A program made the position numbers and the translations under genes. 64,000 nucleotides of DNA from Erwinia sp. S63 (lineage in GTDB: Bacteria > Pseudomonadota > Gammaproteobacteria > Enterobacterales > Enterobacteriaceae), in assembly GCF_016625195.1 (NCBI RefSeq), contig NZ_JACVUP010000004.1, forward strand, positions 1 to 64,000, given 5' to 3'. The notes under the pieces are model-generated. The model was not told where the DNA came from and ran no database searches. It saw only the letters and a program-made list of their open reading frames with translations. Positions 44,367-54,018 of the stretch are shown piece by piece (positions within the stretch are counted from its first letter, which is position 1; each line of letters begins with the position of its first letter).

Positions 44367-46442
44367 TTATGGCCTTCTAAACAGCGCCATGCTGCGGCCT
44401 TCCAGTTCGAAATCCTTCTCTTTGGTAATCACCAGCCCTTTTTTAGCGGTATCGGAGGTGGTGAGTTCCAGCACCCAGCCGCCTTCGCCAAATTGTGGGA
44501 TACGGAAGGGCACATTGCCTTCAAATGGATTGAACAGCATCAGCACATCGTGCCAGATGCCCTCTTCGGTTTGCAGATCCGGACGGCCAATATAGACGCC
44601 AAGCGTGCTGCCCTCATCCCATTGGTCTTCCTGCTGGAAGCCGCCGCCAGCGTTAAACCATTTTATGTCCATACCGTCGCGCCAGTTTTCACGGCGCAGC
44701 AACGGCTGTTTCGCTCTCAACGCCAGCAGATGGCGAGTGAATTCGCGTAATGCATCCGCGGACTCCGGCAAGTTTTCCCAATGCAGCCAGGAGATTTCAC
44801 TGTCCTGACAATACCCGTTGTTGTTGCCCATCTGGCTTCGGCCAAACTCGTCGCCCGCCAGCAGCATCGGCGTGCCATGTGAGAACAGCAGCGTAGCCAG
44901 GAAGTTACGCTTTTGCCGCTCACGCACCGCGTTGATGCCTTCGTCATCGGTCGGGCCTTCCGCGCCGTAATTATAGGAGCGGTTATCGTTGTGACCGTCG
45001 TTGTTATCTTCACCGTTCGCGTCGTTATGTTTCTCGTTGTACGACACTAAATCGTTGAGCGTGAAGCCATCGTGCGCGGTAAGGAAGTTGATGCTGGCCC
45101 AGGGACGACGGCCGCGTTGATCGTAGAGATCGCCTGAACCGAGCAGGCGCGCAGCAAAGTCGGTCGAGACGTTGTCGCCTTTCCAGTATTCACGCACCGT
45201 GTCGCGATATTTATCGTTCCATTCAGCCCAGCCTGGCGGGAAGCCTCCGACCTGATAGCCGCCGGGGCCGATATCCCAGGGTTCGCCAATCAGTTTTAAT
45301 TTCGACAGCACTGGGTCTTGCGTCATGGCATCAAAGAAACCGCCACGCTGGTCGAAACCTTCCGGTTCGCGCCCGAGAATAGTGCCCAAATCGAAGCGAA
45401 AACCGTCGATATGCATTGATTCCGCCCAGTAGCGCAGAGAATCCATCACCATCTGCAACACGCGTGGATGGGAGGTGTTCACAGTGTTGCCTGTACCGGT
45501 ATCATTAATGTAGTAGCGATGCTGATCCGGCAAGGTGCGGTAATAGGAGAAGTTATCGATGCCTTTGAACGACAGCGTCGGACCCAGTTCATTACCTTCC
45601 GCCGTGTGGTTGTAAACCACGTCAAGGATCACTTCGATACCGGCGTCGTGGAAGGCGCGGACCATGTCACGGAAGCCCTGAATGCCGCGCGGACCAAAAT
45701 AGCGCGAGGCCGGGGCAAAAAACGCTAGTGAGTTATAGCCCCAGAAATTTTTCAGCCCTTTATCGAGCAGATGCTGATCGTCCGGGAACCAGTGCACCGG
45801 CAATAGCTCAACCGAGGTGACACCGAGGCTTTTGATGTACTCGACGGTGGCTTTGTTGCTCATGCCATCATAAGTGCCGCGCATTTCAGGTGGCACTGCC
45901 GGGTTCAGCTGGCTAAAACCTTTTACATGCGTCTCATAAATAACGGTCTTTGACCACGGGATAACCGGGCGATTACGGTCCTGCCAGTCAAATTCGTTGG
46001 GATCGATCACCCGGCATTTTGGCGTAAACGGTGCGCTATCGCGTTCATCAAAAGTCAGATCTTTATCTTCATGCAGCAGATCGTAGGCAAAATGCGCATC
46101 GTTCCACTGGATATCGCCGCGCAGCTCACGAGCATAGGGGTCGAGCAGCAGTTTGTTGGCGTTGAATCGATGGCCGTTTTCCGGTTCAAACGGACCATGC
46201 ACCCGGTAGCCGTAAAGTGCACCGGGCTGCAAACCGGGAATGTAGCCATGCCAGACTTCATGGGTATTTTCCGGCAGATCAAAACGCGCGATTTCGTGCT
46301 GACCGCTTTCATCGTAAAGACACAACTCCACACGCTCGGCAAACGCTGAAAACAGGGCAAAATTGACTCCTTCGCCATCATAATTTGCGCCAAGCGTTTG
46401 ACCCGAACCCGCGATAATTTCTAAAGGCTTTGCGTTAGACAT
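44367..46442 (-). CDS. glgX: glycogen debranching enzyme (isoamylase)
   Basis: A 691-residue GlgX/TreX-type GH13 enzyme. CBM48 is N-terminal (1-140). The catalytic barrel has DVVYNHTAEG, GFRFDLGTIL (Asp nucleophile), LIGEPWDIGP (acid/base Glu) and FLTAHDGFTL (transition-state Asp). It cleaves alpha-1,6 links in glycogen or limit dextrins, giving malto-oligosaccharides. Last gene of treZ-treY-glgX, 41 bases after treY. In this setting it supplies linear chains to TreY. AGAGGA precedes the ATG. Confidence 0.92.
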   Translation of the reverse strand: MSNAKPLEIIAGSGQTLGANYDGEGVNFALFSAFAERVELCLYDESGQHEIARFDLPENTHEVWHGYIPGLQPGALYGYRVHGPFEPENGHRFNANKLLLDPYARELRGDIQWNDAHFAYDLLHEDKDLTFDERDSAPFTPKCRVIDPNEFDWQDRNRPVIPWSKTVIYETHVKGFSQLNPAVPPEMRGTYDGMSNKATVEYIKSLGVTSVELLPVHWFPDDQHLLDKGLKNFWGYNSLAFFAPASRYFGPRGIQGFRDMVRAFHDAGIEVILDVVYNHTAEGNELGPTLSFKGIDNFSYYRTLPDQHRYYINDTGTGNTVNTSHPRVLQMVMDSLRYWAESMHIDGFRFDLGTILGREPEGFDQRGGFFDAMTQDPVLSKLKLIGEPWDIGPGGYQVGGFPPGWAEWNDKYRDTVREYWKGDNVSTDFAARLLGSGDLYDQRGRRPWASINFLTAHDGFTLNDLVSYNEKHNDANGEDNNDGHNDNRSYNYGAEGPTDDEGINAVRERQKRNFLATLLFSHGTPMLLAGDEFGRSQMGNNNGYCQDSEISWLHWENLPESADALREFTRHLLALRAKQPLLRRENWRDGMDIKWFNAGGGFQQEDQWDEGSTLGVYIGRPDLQTEEGIWHDVLMLFNPFEGNVPFRIPQFGEGGWVLELTTSDTAKKGLVITKEKDFELEGRSMALFRRP

Positions 46443-46483
46443 TCATTCCTCTCCATCCCATGAACAGAAATACAGGCTTGTTA

Positions 46484-48979
46484 TTAACTGGCAATCAGCA
46501 CCAGTGGCGCGTAAGGCGGTAAGTTATCCAATGAAAGTTGTTCGTTAAGCGCTAAGGTTGCACCACTTAACAGATTGCGATAGTGCCGGTGGGCCAGTGA
46601 CTCAGGTAAGGGAATGGACGTTTCAACCCAGGAAGTGCCCTCCAGCATTAAACGAGGCGCTACAACGATGAGGCTGTTTTCACTGTCCTGTCGCGTATAG
46701 GCAATCAGGTGCTCTGGATGCGCGCCTGTGGCGTACAACGGTTGATAATCACCGAAACGGAATAGCTGCGGCTTATCCAGGCGCAGGTGTAATAAGGCTG
46801 CAATCACCTGCTGTTTTAGTTTGCCGCTGCGCCAGTCACAGGGCTGAGTGAAATCAGGGCGGCTGTGATCAGCGAGTTGTGCCTCCAGCGTGGCGAAATC
46901 CGGCTCACGGCGGTTATCGGGATCGACAAGGCTGAAATCCAGCGCTTCGCTGCCCTGATAAATATCCGGGACGCCTGGTGCCGTGAGCTTAATCACGGTC
47001 TGTGACAGGCTATTAACCAGGCCGGCATCAACGAAAGGTTGAATGGCTGTGACGAAGTCCGTCAGGAAAGCTGAATTTTCTGCAGATAGCAGATGTTTTG
47101 CATATTCCAGCACCGCCTGTTCGTAAGTTTCATCGCCATCCGCCCAGTCAGTGCGCAGCTTGGCTTCACGCAGCGCTTTCTCCACAAACGGTAAAAAACG
47201 TGCCTCAAGGATACGCAACCCGTCGTGGTCATCTGGTCGTAAGGTCGTGGGCCACGCACCGGCCAGCGCCTGATACAGCATCCATTCTACGGCGGGTTCG
47301 GGAGCCGGGCCTTCGTTCAGGGTGAGCACTTTGGATTGATTCAGCTCCCGCCAGCGCGTGACGTTCTCTGCCCAGCGTGCGGGCGCTTCACTCAACGTAT
47401 ATAGCCGGCCACGGGCATCTTCTCCGCGTTTGGTATCGTGAGTTGACGTTGTCGAGAGGGCGTCGGGTTGTTTGTGCAGCCTGGTTTGCATCTGCTGGTG
47501 GAAGTGTTCCACAGAGAAGGGATGTGGCAGCGGCTCCGCGCCCACTTCGTTGATGGCAAGAATGGCGTGATTACGGAAGAACAGTGTGTCCTCGACGGAT
47601 TTTGCCATCAACGGGCCGGTGAGCTGCTGGAAGCGGGTACGGAATTCAGCGGCATCCTGTTCACTTTGTTCCGATATCGCGCCCAGCAAAATGGCCTGCA
47701 GGAAACTCAATGCAGCGGGAAACGCACTAAACCTCACCGCTTCCAGTACCTGTTGCAGAAGTGCCTCACCAGCCAGTGGCATGCCCGCCGGGCGACCATA
47801 GGTGCGGTAAACCGGGAAGGCGATCAGCATCTCGCGCAACGCGACATGCAACTCTGCTTCGCCAAAATTGCGCTGCTCTGAATGCGCCACGTTGGCCGCT
47901 AATGCCAGCAGGCGTGAAAATTCCCCGGCAAAATTGCGATCAACCATCAATTCACGGGCGGCGCGCAGGCCGGCAGTGACATCATTCCTTTCTTCGGTGA
48001 CGGCTTCATAGGCCAGATGCAACGCATCAATCTGGGTATCATCGATTAATGCATGTGAAAGTGCAGCGATAAACTCATAGCCGGTGGTGCCGGAGATCGG
48101 CCATTCAGACGGGATCTGCTCCTCTTCCGCCAGAATCTTCTCCACCGTGATGTAGCAATCCTCACCTGCGGCTCTGCGCAAACGCTGAAGATAACTCTGC
48201 GGATCGGCCAGACCATCAACGTGATCGACACGCAAACCACTCACAGCACCGCTGTGAACCAGTTCCAGAATCAGTGCGTGTGAGGCGTGAAATACCGCTT
48301 CATCTTCAACACGCACGCCAACCAGACCGGTGATTTCAAAGAAGCGTCGGTAGGAGAGATCCTTTCGTGCATCGCGCCAGTTGATCAGCTGCCAGGGCTG
48401 CTGTTGATGCAATTCGGCAATCGCTGCGCGATCGTTGATGGCCAGCACCTCGTCGGCACGACCTTGCCAACTGGCCGGCGTTAGCGGATAGAAGCTGTCG
48501 TAATAAGCCAGCGCCGGATGCCCGGTTTGCGGATGCGGCTTAATGCTCAATTCGTCGTTTTGCAGCACACGATCAAAATCATCGCCGAGGAACGGCAATG
48601 TCAGGGGACGCGACCAGTCGATATCGAAATAGTGTGCATACTGACTGCTTTCACCATGTTCGATCACATCACGCCACCACGCATTTTCCAGTGATGCCGC
48701 CATATGGTTTGGCACGATATCCAGAATTAAGCCGAGGTTGGCCTGCTGTAACGCCGCCGACAGTAGATTAAAGCCATCACGTCCGCCCAGAACGGGGTCG
48801 ATCTCATTGGCGTTGGTGACATCGTAGCCGTGGGTGGAATCGGTGGTGGCAGTGAAAATAGGTGAGGCATAGAGATGGCTGATACCGAGCCGCTGCAAAT
48901 AAGGCAGCAAAGTGATGACGCGATCGAAGGTCATGCCGTTGCGGAACTGAATACGATAGGTCGCTGAAGGAATCGTCAT
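46484..48979 (-). CDS. treY: malto-oligosyltrehalose synthase
   Basis: An 831-residue GH13 TreY. SATYRIQFRNGMTFDRVITL at the N-terminus is the family start. The catalytic boxes are LILDIVPNHMA, LRVDHVDGLADP (nucleophile Asp), YITVEKILAEEE (Glu) and STHDTKRGEDAR. It turns the reducing-end alpha-1,4 link of a maltodextrin into the alpha,alpha-1,1 link of trehalose. Its start overlaps the treZ stop by four bases, so they are co-translated. Length is as expected for the family. Confidence 0.95.
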   Translation of the reverse strand: MTIPSATYRIQFRNGMTFDRVITLLPYLQRLGISHLYASPIFTATTDSTHGYDVTNANEIDPVLGGRDGFNLLSAALQQANLGLILDIVPNHMAASLENAWWRDVIEHGESSQYAHYFDIDWSRPLTLPFLGDDFDRVLQNDELSIKPHPQTGHPALAYYDSFYPLTPASWQGRADEVLAINDRAAIAELHQQQPWQLINWRDARKDLSYRRFFEITGLVGVRVEDEAVFHASHALILELVHSGAVSGLRVDHVDGLADPQSYLQRLRRAAGEDCYITVEKILAEEEQIPSEWPISGTTGYEFIAALSHALIDDTQIDALHLAYEAVTEERNDVTAGLRAARELMVDRNFAGEFSRLLALAANVAHSEQRNFGEAELHVALREMLIAFPVYRTYGRPAGMPLAGEALLQQVLEAVRFSAFPAALSFLQAILLGAISEQSEQDAAEFRTRFQQLTGPLMAKSVEDTLFFRNHAILAINEVGAEPLPHPFSVEHFHQQMQTRLHKQPDALSTTSTHDTKRGEDARGRLYTLSEAPARWAENVTRWRELNQSKVLTLNEGPAPEPAVEWMLYQALAGAWPTTLRPDDHDGLRILEARFLPFVEKALREAKLRTDWADGDETYEQAVLEYAKHLLSAENSAFLTDFVTAIQPFVDAGLVNSLSQTVIKLTAPGVPDIYQGSEALDFSLVDPDNRREPDFATLEAQLADHSRPDFTQPCDWRSGKLKQQVIAALLHLRLDKPQLFRFGDYQPLYATGAHPEHLIAYTRQDSENSLIVVAPRLMLEGTSWVETSIPLPESLAHRHYRNLLSGATLALNEQLSLDNLPPYAPLVLIAS

Positions 48980-50760
48980 GCTTTTTCTCCCTGTGCCAGA
49001 CGCACCACAATGGCATGTTGCGGCAACACATCATTCTCCTGCGGCCAGGCAAAGAGGGTTTTGCCTGCCATAGTGGGTAAGGGCTGCGCCTGCTTGCTGA
49101 TATTCAGCGCCAGCGAGAGTTCACCCTGCGGGAACTGCCAGCTCACGGCGATAAAACCTTTGGCCGTTTTCAGCACTTTGCCACTGTGACCGCCCGCCGT
49201 GGCGAGCAGCGGCACAATGTGGTGCTGACGCAATGCCAACAATTGCTGAGTGAACGCCAGCCAGGCTTTGCCTTTCTCACTTTCCAGTTTGCTCCAGTCG
49301 AGTTTCGAGCGGTTAAACGTCTCTTCCGCATTGGGATCGGGCACGCTGTCGTCATGGCCCGCATGGCCGGTAAACTCGCGGGCGCGTCCTTCACGTACCG
49401 CTTTAGCCAAATCACCATGAAAATCGGTGAAGAACAGGAACGGGTTGGTTTCGCCATACTCCTCGCCCATAAACAGCAGCGGGATATGCGGTGACAGTAA
49501 CAGCGTGGCCAGCAGCACTTTGGTGCGGTCAGTGCCTGCCAGCGTGATTAAGCGGTCACCCTGCGCACGATTGCCGACCTGATCGTGGTTCTGGATAAAA
49601 TCAACAAAGGCAACCGGAGGCTGTGCCGCACTGGGCACGCCGCGCCGTTGACCGCTCTGCGGCGAGATTTCCCCCTGATAGGCAAAACCTTCAGTCAGAA
49701 TGCGTGCAATCAGCTTTTCAGGCACCTCGGCGAAGTCCTGGTAGTAGGCATGGGTTTCACCAGTAGCAAACACATGAATGGCATTGTGGAAATCGTCATT
49801 CCATTCACCGGTAAACAGCGGTGCATGGCCCTGTTTGTCACGCGGGTGCAGGAAAGTAACATTACGCGAATCTTCAGTGGTGAGATGGATAGGGCGATCC
49901 GTAACCTCACGGCGGATGCGTTCAGCAATTTCTATCAACGCATGTTTGCTGGAGGTATCTTCGATCTGATCGATGGCGTCAAAGCGCAGGCCATCAAGAT
50001 GGTACTCCTGCAACCAGTAGAGTGGCGCTTCCACGATGTAACGACGTGCGGCATCAACATCATAAGCGATGCCCGCGCCCCAGGGTGTCATGCGCTCTTT
50101 GTGGAAGAAATCAGGGGCCAGCAGCGGCAGATAATTCCCTTCAGGGCCAAAGTGATTGAGCACAATGTCGAGCACCACCGACAGGCCGTGTCCATGTGCA
50201 GCATCCACGAAGGCTTTGAAATCATCCGGCGAGCCATAAGCAGAATGCGGCGCATACAACAGCACGCCGTCGTAACCCCAACCGCGATTGCCACCGAACT
50301 GCGATACCGGCAGCACCTCAATCATGGTAATGCCAAGTGCTTTTAAATAGGGTAAGCGGGTAATCGCGGACTGGAAAGTGCCTTCGGGGGTAAAGGTACC
50401 GATATGCAGTTCGTACACCACCGTTTCTTGCCAGGCGTGTCCGCGCCAATCCGTGTGCTGCCATGCATAATGATGAGGATCGACTACCACGGAAGGGCCA
50501 TTGACCTCTGATTGCTGCGCGCGAGCTGCAGGGTCGGGCACTTCTGTGCCATCCGCCAGTACAAAGTTGTAAGTCGCACCAGGTTGTATGCCGCCCAGTT
50601 GCCGTTGATACCAGCCATCGTCCGAGGCTGACATAAGGTGATCGCCATCGGCGAGACGCAAGGTAATCTGTTGCTGACCCGGTGCCCACAAGCGGAATAG
50701 CACGCTGCCATCTGCCTGAATCTCAGCTCCCCAGGATTTCTTAAATGATCTGAATTCCAT
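48976..50760 (-). CDS. treZ: malto-oligosyltrehalose trehalohydrolase
   Basis: A 594-residue GH13 TreZ. An N-terminal beta domain (1-100) is followed by the barrel with VVLDIVLNHFGPEGNYL, LDGLRFDAIDQI (nucleophile), TTEDSRNVTFLH (acid/base) and FVDFIQNHDQVGNRA. It cuts trehalose from the product of TreY. First gene of the trehalose operon. The ATG at 50760 is preceded by GAGGCAATTG. The pathway makes trehalose from glycogen without phosphates, probably for osmotic or desiccation tolerance. Confidence 0.95.
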   Translation of the reverse strand: MEFRSFKKSWGAEIQADGSVLFRLWAPGQQQITLRLADGDHLMSASDDGWYQRQLGGIQPGATYNFVLADGTEVPDPAARAQQSEVNGPSVVVDPHHYAWQHTDWRGHAWQETVVYELHIGTFTPEGTFQSAITRLPYLKALGITMIEVLPVSQFGGNRGWGYDGVLLYAPHSAYGSPDDFKAFVDAAHGHGLSVVLDIVLNHFGPEGNYLPLLAPDFFHKERMTPWGAGIAYDVDAARRYIVEAPLYWLQEYHLDGLRFDAIDQIEDTSSKHALIEIAERIRREVTDRPIHLTTEDSRNVTFLHPRDKQGHAPLFTGEWNDDFHNAIHVFATGETHAYYQDFAEVPEKLIARILTEGFAYQGEISPQSGQRRGVPSAAQPPVAFVDFIQNHDQVGNRAQGDRLITLAGTDRTKVLLATLLLSPHIPLLFMGEEYGETNPFLFFTDFHGDLAKAVREGRAREFTGHAGHDDSVPDPNAEETFNRSKLDWSKLESEKGKAWLAFTQQLLALRQHHIVPLLATAGGHSGKVLKTAKGFIAVSWQFPQGELSLALNISKQAQPLPTMAGKTLFAWPQENDVLPQHAIVVRLAQGEKA

Positions 50761-50978
50761 TCAATTGCCTCGTTTAACCCTCGCAAGGGCAATGGACGAC
50801 ATCAAGCGGTCTACGTTCCGTTTAAAGATGCTGGCTGAGTACGATTTACAGCGGGACGACACGAAAAGACTGAGAACAGATCATAGTCGATATTTTGCGC
50901 TTTTCTGGCGCGAACAGATGGGTTTAGGAAATTATCGACGCCTTACGCTTCGCTAATCAGGGAGGTGAATAGAAGAAA

Positions 50979-50996
50979 GGCGACCTGATGGTCGCC
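50979..50996 (-). terminator. terminator of the ProP-like gene
   Basis: GGCGACC at 50979-50985 and GGTCGCC at 50990-50996, and TTTCTTCT next on the minus strand. Eight bases past the stop of the minus-strand transporter. Confidence 0.7.
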
Positions 50997-51003
50997 CCGA
51001 AGA

Positions 51004-52443
51004 TTATGCTGGTTTGTGTTGCTGGACCTTGCGGCCGCGCTGCTTACGTAATTTATCAATCAGCTTATGCGCCTCCGCTTTGGTGGCGACAGCAGGTGAA
51101 GAGCCTTTAAGCGGTTTACGCGCGGTTTCACTGAGCGTTAACACCGTAATCAAACCGACAATCCCGGCACCCATCATGTAATAAGCGGGCATCATCGCAT
51201 TGTGCGTGGTATCCACCAGCCATGCAGTGATTAATGGTGTGGTGCCGCCGAACAGTGACACGGAGAGGTTAAAACCAATCGCTAATGCGCTGTAGCGAAT
51301 ATCGGTGACAAACAGGGCCGGTAACGTGGCGGGCATGGTGCCGCTAAAGCAGGTATGCAATAAACCTAATGCCGCCAGACCGGCAAATACCAACATCATA
51401 TTGCCAGAACCAATCAGCATATAGCTGGGGATAGCCAGCAATATTAAGCCCAGAGCCCCTAGTCCAATCACCGGTTTGCGACCAATACGGTCGGTTAAAT
51501 GCCCCCACATTAACGTCAATGGCATCATGATCAACATAATAACCATCACCAGCATCAGGCCGGATAATTCATTCATGCCTAACACACCGGTTAAATAACT
51601 GGGCATATAGGCTGTTAACATATAATTGGATACGTTAAATAACAGCACCAGGCCAATACATTTCAACAGCGGTTTGCTCTGTACGCGCAGCATCTGCAAC
51701 AAGCTCAGTTGAGGCTTATTGTGCTCAAGCTCTTCGCGCTGATCCATATGCTCTTTAAACGCCGGTGTCTCTTCCAGTTTCAGGCGAATATAGAGACCAA
51801 ATAATCCCAGAGGTGCGGCCAGGAAAAAGGGAATACGCCAGCCCCAATCCATCATGGCCTGATGCGGTAATAGTGCAATCATGCCGGTGACCAGACTGGC
51901 ACCGAGCAAATAACCCGCCAGTGTGCCGAATTCCAGGAAGCTGCCCATAAAACCACGGCGCTTATCGGTGGAGTATTCCGCGATAAAGGTCGCAGCACCA
52001 CCGTATTCTCCGCCGGTGGAGAAGCCCTGCACCAGACGTGCCACCAGCAACAGGATCGGTGCCGCGATACCAATACTGGCATAGCTGGGAATCAGGCCGA
52101 TACAGAAGGTGCCAATCGACATCATGATCATGGTGAAGGCGAGCACTTTCTGCCGCCCAAAGCGATCACCTAACGGACCAAAGACCATGCCCCCGATCGG
52201 ACGAACTAAAAACGCAGCGGCAAAGGTGCCGAAAGAGGCGATTAATTGCGCGGTATTACTAGCACCAGGAAAAAAGACCTGGCCAATAATCACGGCAAGA
52301 TAGCTATATACGCCAAAATCAAACCATTCCATGGTGTTGCCTAATGCCGCAGCACTCACAGCGCGTTTTAATAATTTGTTATCGATAACCGTAATATCAT
52401 CAACGGTTAAGTCAGATTGTTTAGAAATCGTTCCTGTGCTCAT
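51004..52443 (-). CDS. ProP-like MFS transporter (metabolite:H+ symporter)
   Basis: A 479-residue MFS carrier of the MHS branch. The opening AAALGNTMEWFDFGVYSYLA, and then GPLGDRFGRQKVLAFT and VQGFSTGGEYGGAATFIAEY, match ProP. E. coli ProP (500 residues) has a C-terminal coiled coil that sets osmotic activation. Here the tail (AEAHKLIDKLRKQRGRKVQQ) is short and basic, so osmotic control by that element is doubtful. It probably takes up proline, betaine or a similar solute. GGAGG precedes the ATG. A long inverted repeat is in the leader. Confidence 0.88.
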   Translation of the reverse strand: MSTGTISKQSDLTVDDITVIDNKLLKRAVSAAALGNTMEWFDFGVYSYLAVIIGQVFFPGASNTAQLIASFGTFAAAFLVRPIGGMVFGPLGDRFGRQKVLAFTMIMMSIGTFCIGLIPSYASIGIAAPILLLVARLVQGFSTGGEYGGAATFIAEYSTDKRRGFMGSFLEFGTLAGYLLGASLVTGMIALLPHQAMMDWGWRIPFFLAAPLGLFGLYIRLKLEETPAFKEHMDQREELEHNKPQLSLLQMLRVQSKPLLKCIGLVLLFNVSNYMLTAYMPSYLTGVLGMNELSGLMLVMVIMLIMMPLTLMWGHLTDRIGRKPVIGLGALGLILLAIPSYMLIGSGNMMLVFAGLAALGLLHTCFSGTMPATLPALFVTDIRYSALAIGFNLSVSLFGGTTPLITAWLVDTTHNAMMPAYYMMGAGIVGLITVLTLSETARKPLKGSSPAVATKAEAHKLIDKLRKQRGRKVQQHKPA

Positions 52444-52777
52444 AAACCTCCATGAGTAAAATTAAAGCGATCTTATAGCTTTCGCAGCCGAACAATTCAC
52501 CTATGGAAATGAAAGCTATAAGAGGCTGAAAGGCGGACACCTTAGGTAATCTTTTTAAGATGTGCAAGCTTATGGCATATATGGTTGCATTAAAGCGTAG
52601 CGATGAAGGTATACTCTGTCAAAGTGCTTTAGGGGTGAAATAATAGATTGTGTCGTGATGAGGAAGGCCGGTTTTATTCTGCATCATATTATGCGGTGAC
52701 AGTTTGTCAGAGAGTTAATTATGCTGGGAGAATGTGCGCCACAAAGGTTTCAGCGGCGCAAAGCAGGCGAGGGAGAA
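52444..52777. other. leader and spacer of the ProP-like gene
   Basis: About 330 bases. The 13-base inverted repeat at 52471-52523 is described separately. No gene is visible. Confidence 0.4.
52471..52523. repeat. 13-bp inverted repeat in the ProP-like gene leader
   Basis: TCTTATAGCTTTC at 52471-52483 and GAAAGCTATAAGA at 52511-52523 are exact complements with 27 bases between. They stand 28-80 bases upstream of the ATG on the minus strand. This could be a cruciform operator, or a leader hairpin in the transcript. Confidence 0.65.
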
Positions 52778-53020
52778 TCATTTGAACAGCGCACTGACGA
52801 TAGAGCTAAATACCGAACCCGTCACGAAAGCATGATGCGTTACATTGTCTTGATTTTGTATATCCGCTAACCGTTTTAACGCCGCTTCCGGAGTTGCCGC
52901 TTCAACTTCTTCATCTAACTTTTTATAGCCTTGTGAAATGAGCAACACGGCGCTCTCGACATCTGTTTTTTCAACAGTGGCAACGACCTGATCTTTTTTA
53001 TAGAAAATGTAATCTGGCAT
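52778..53020 (-). CDS. small protein of unknown function
   Basis: An 80-residue protein. The ATG 53020 is preferred over the upstream TTG: GGGAA lies seven bases before it. The chain MPDYIFYKKDQVVATVEKTD looks like a small beta-alpha fold, and the C-terminus TGSVFSSIVSALFK is amphipathic. No motif I can assign. It is divergent from the DUF1203 gene and not in an operon. Confidence 0.6.
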   Translation of the reverse strand: MPDYIFYKKDQVVATVEKTDVESAVLLISQGYKKLDEEVEAATPEAALKRLADIQNQDNVTHHAFVTGSVFSSIVSALFK

Positions 53021-53218
53021 GGTCAAATTCCCGTGTAAACATGCAAGTGCAGCGCTTAATACTTGATGTCCATTACTTTAGCAAACCCTGGCTGATTGAG
53101 CTAAGGCGGTGAATGCAATTGCGGTTGCGATCAATAATTCTCTGTCCGTTTCCAGCGAGCAAGGATGGGCTCGATAACGTTTACTGCTGATGAACCCATG
53201 TTATTAGCAGGAGGCAGT

Positions 53219-53692
53219 ATGCATTACATTATTAGCGGATTGAGTAGCAGCGATTTTGCACATTTATACGGAAAGGACGATGAGTACCTGGCACAGTACA
53301 ACGCACGCCGAGTGTTAGCCAGCCAAGCCTCGGCTTTGCCAGACCGCATTGGCTTGAAGGATGTTCCACCAGGAGATAATGCGATCTTGCTTAATCACAC
53401 CTATCAACCCGCGCAATCGCCATACCAGGGGAAGCACGCAATCTTCATTCATGAAGGTTGTATGCAGTCCGGCATCTTCTACAGCGAGATCCCGGAATAC
53501 CTCGCTAAGCGTCAACTCTCACTGCGAGCCTTCAATCTTGAGCACTGCATTATTGCGGCAGAGCTGGCGACGGGTGATGAAGTGGAGCAAACAGTTTTAG
53601 ATCTGCTACAGCGCCCTGAAACCGTGTATATCCACGCCCATAGTGCGCGATTTGGCTGCTATTTGGCGGCAATCCACAAGCACCAAGGCTAA
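53219..53692 (+). CDS. DUF1203 family protein
   Basis: A 157-residue protein. The ATG 53219 is preferred since AGGAGG precedes it. The core NHTYQPAQSPYQGKHAIFIH, together with IYSEIPEYLAKRQLSLRAF and YIHAHSARFGCYLAAI, matches the DUF1203 pattern. The function is not known. Cys and His residues near the end (HSARFGC) might form an active site. It stands alone. Confidence 0.8.
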   Translation: MHYIISGLSSSDFAHLYGKDDEYLAQYNARRVLASQASALPDRIGLKDVPPGDNAILLNHTYQPAQSPYQGKHAIFIHEGCMQSGIFYSEIPEYLAKRQLSLRAFNLEHCIIAAELATGDEVEQTVLDLLQRPETVYIHAHSARFGCYLAAIHKHQG

Positions 53693-53788
53693 CTCTGCCT
53701 TTCACGGCCTGCACTAAAGCCATAGCGCTGACGCTGGTGCGTTGTAGCCGAAAGCCAATAGCATTTTCCGCCCGTCCCCGCAGTAATG

Positions 53789-53826
53789 ACCTGCTTAGCA
53801 TCCTGATGGAGCGAAGCAGGTTTTTT
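53789..53826 (+). terminator. terminator of the DUF1203 gene
   Basis: ACCTGCTT at 53789-53796 pairs with AAGCAGGT at 53814-53821, then six T. Confidence 0.75.
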
Positions 53827-53936
53827 CGTTTTAAAGACCTGTCTTCGATCACAATTCAATCTACAGTCACTGGCGATTTTGTGATTGGCTCCGCATCCCC
53901 AATCACATGACAGTTTGCTTCACAGCGTTTCTGATA

Positions 53937-53972
53937 GTTTATATTGTACAACCTGGTTTTACAGAATAAAAC
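53937..53972. promoter_or_regulatory. composite promoter/IclR operator before the first MFS gene
   Basis: TATATTGTACA (53940-53950) and, six bases on, GTTTTA-CAGAA-TAAAAC (53956-53972), a perfect palindrome. The same two parts, with the same spacing, stand upstream of the RraA gene at 56273-56308. The palindrome is the candidate site for the IclR protein encoded at 55423. Confidence 0.7.
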
Positions 53973-54018
53973 ATAGCATCTTCTCCTGATAACCATAATC
54001 AGACCCTGTGAGGAAAGA

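Noticed and set aside
47468..47881. 137-residue plus-strand frame inside treY
   Set aside because: Antisense shadow of treY, without its own ribosome site.
49585..50346. 253-residue frame on the plus strand inside treZ
   Set aside because: It lies entirely opposite the strongly conserved treZ reading frame; long antisense frames are expected there from codon bias.
50765..50956. 63-residue plus-strand frame upstream of treZ
   Set aside because: No ribosome site and it covers the treZ promoter area; composition is not convincing.
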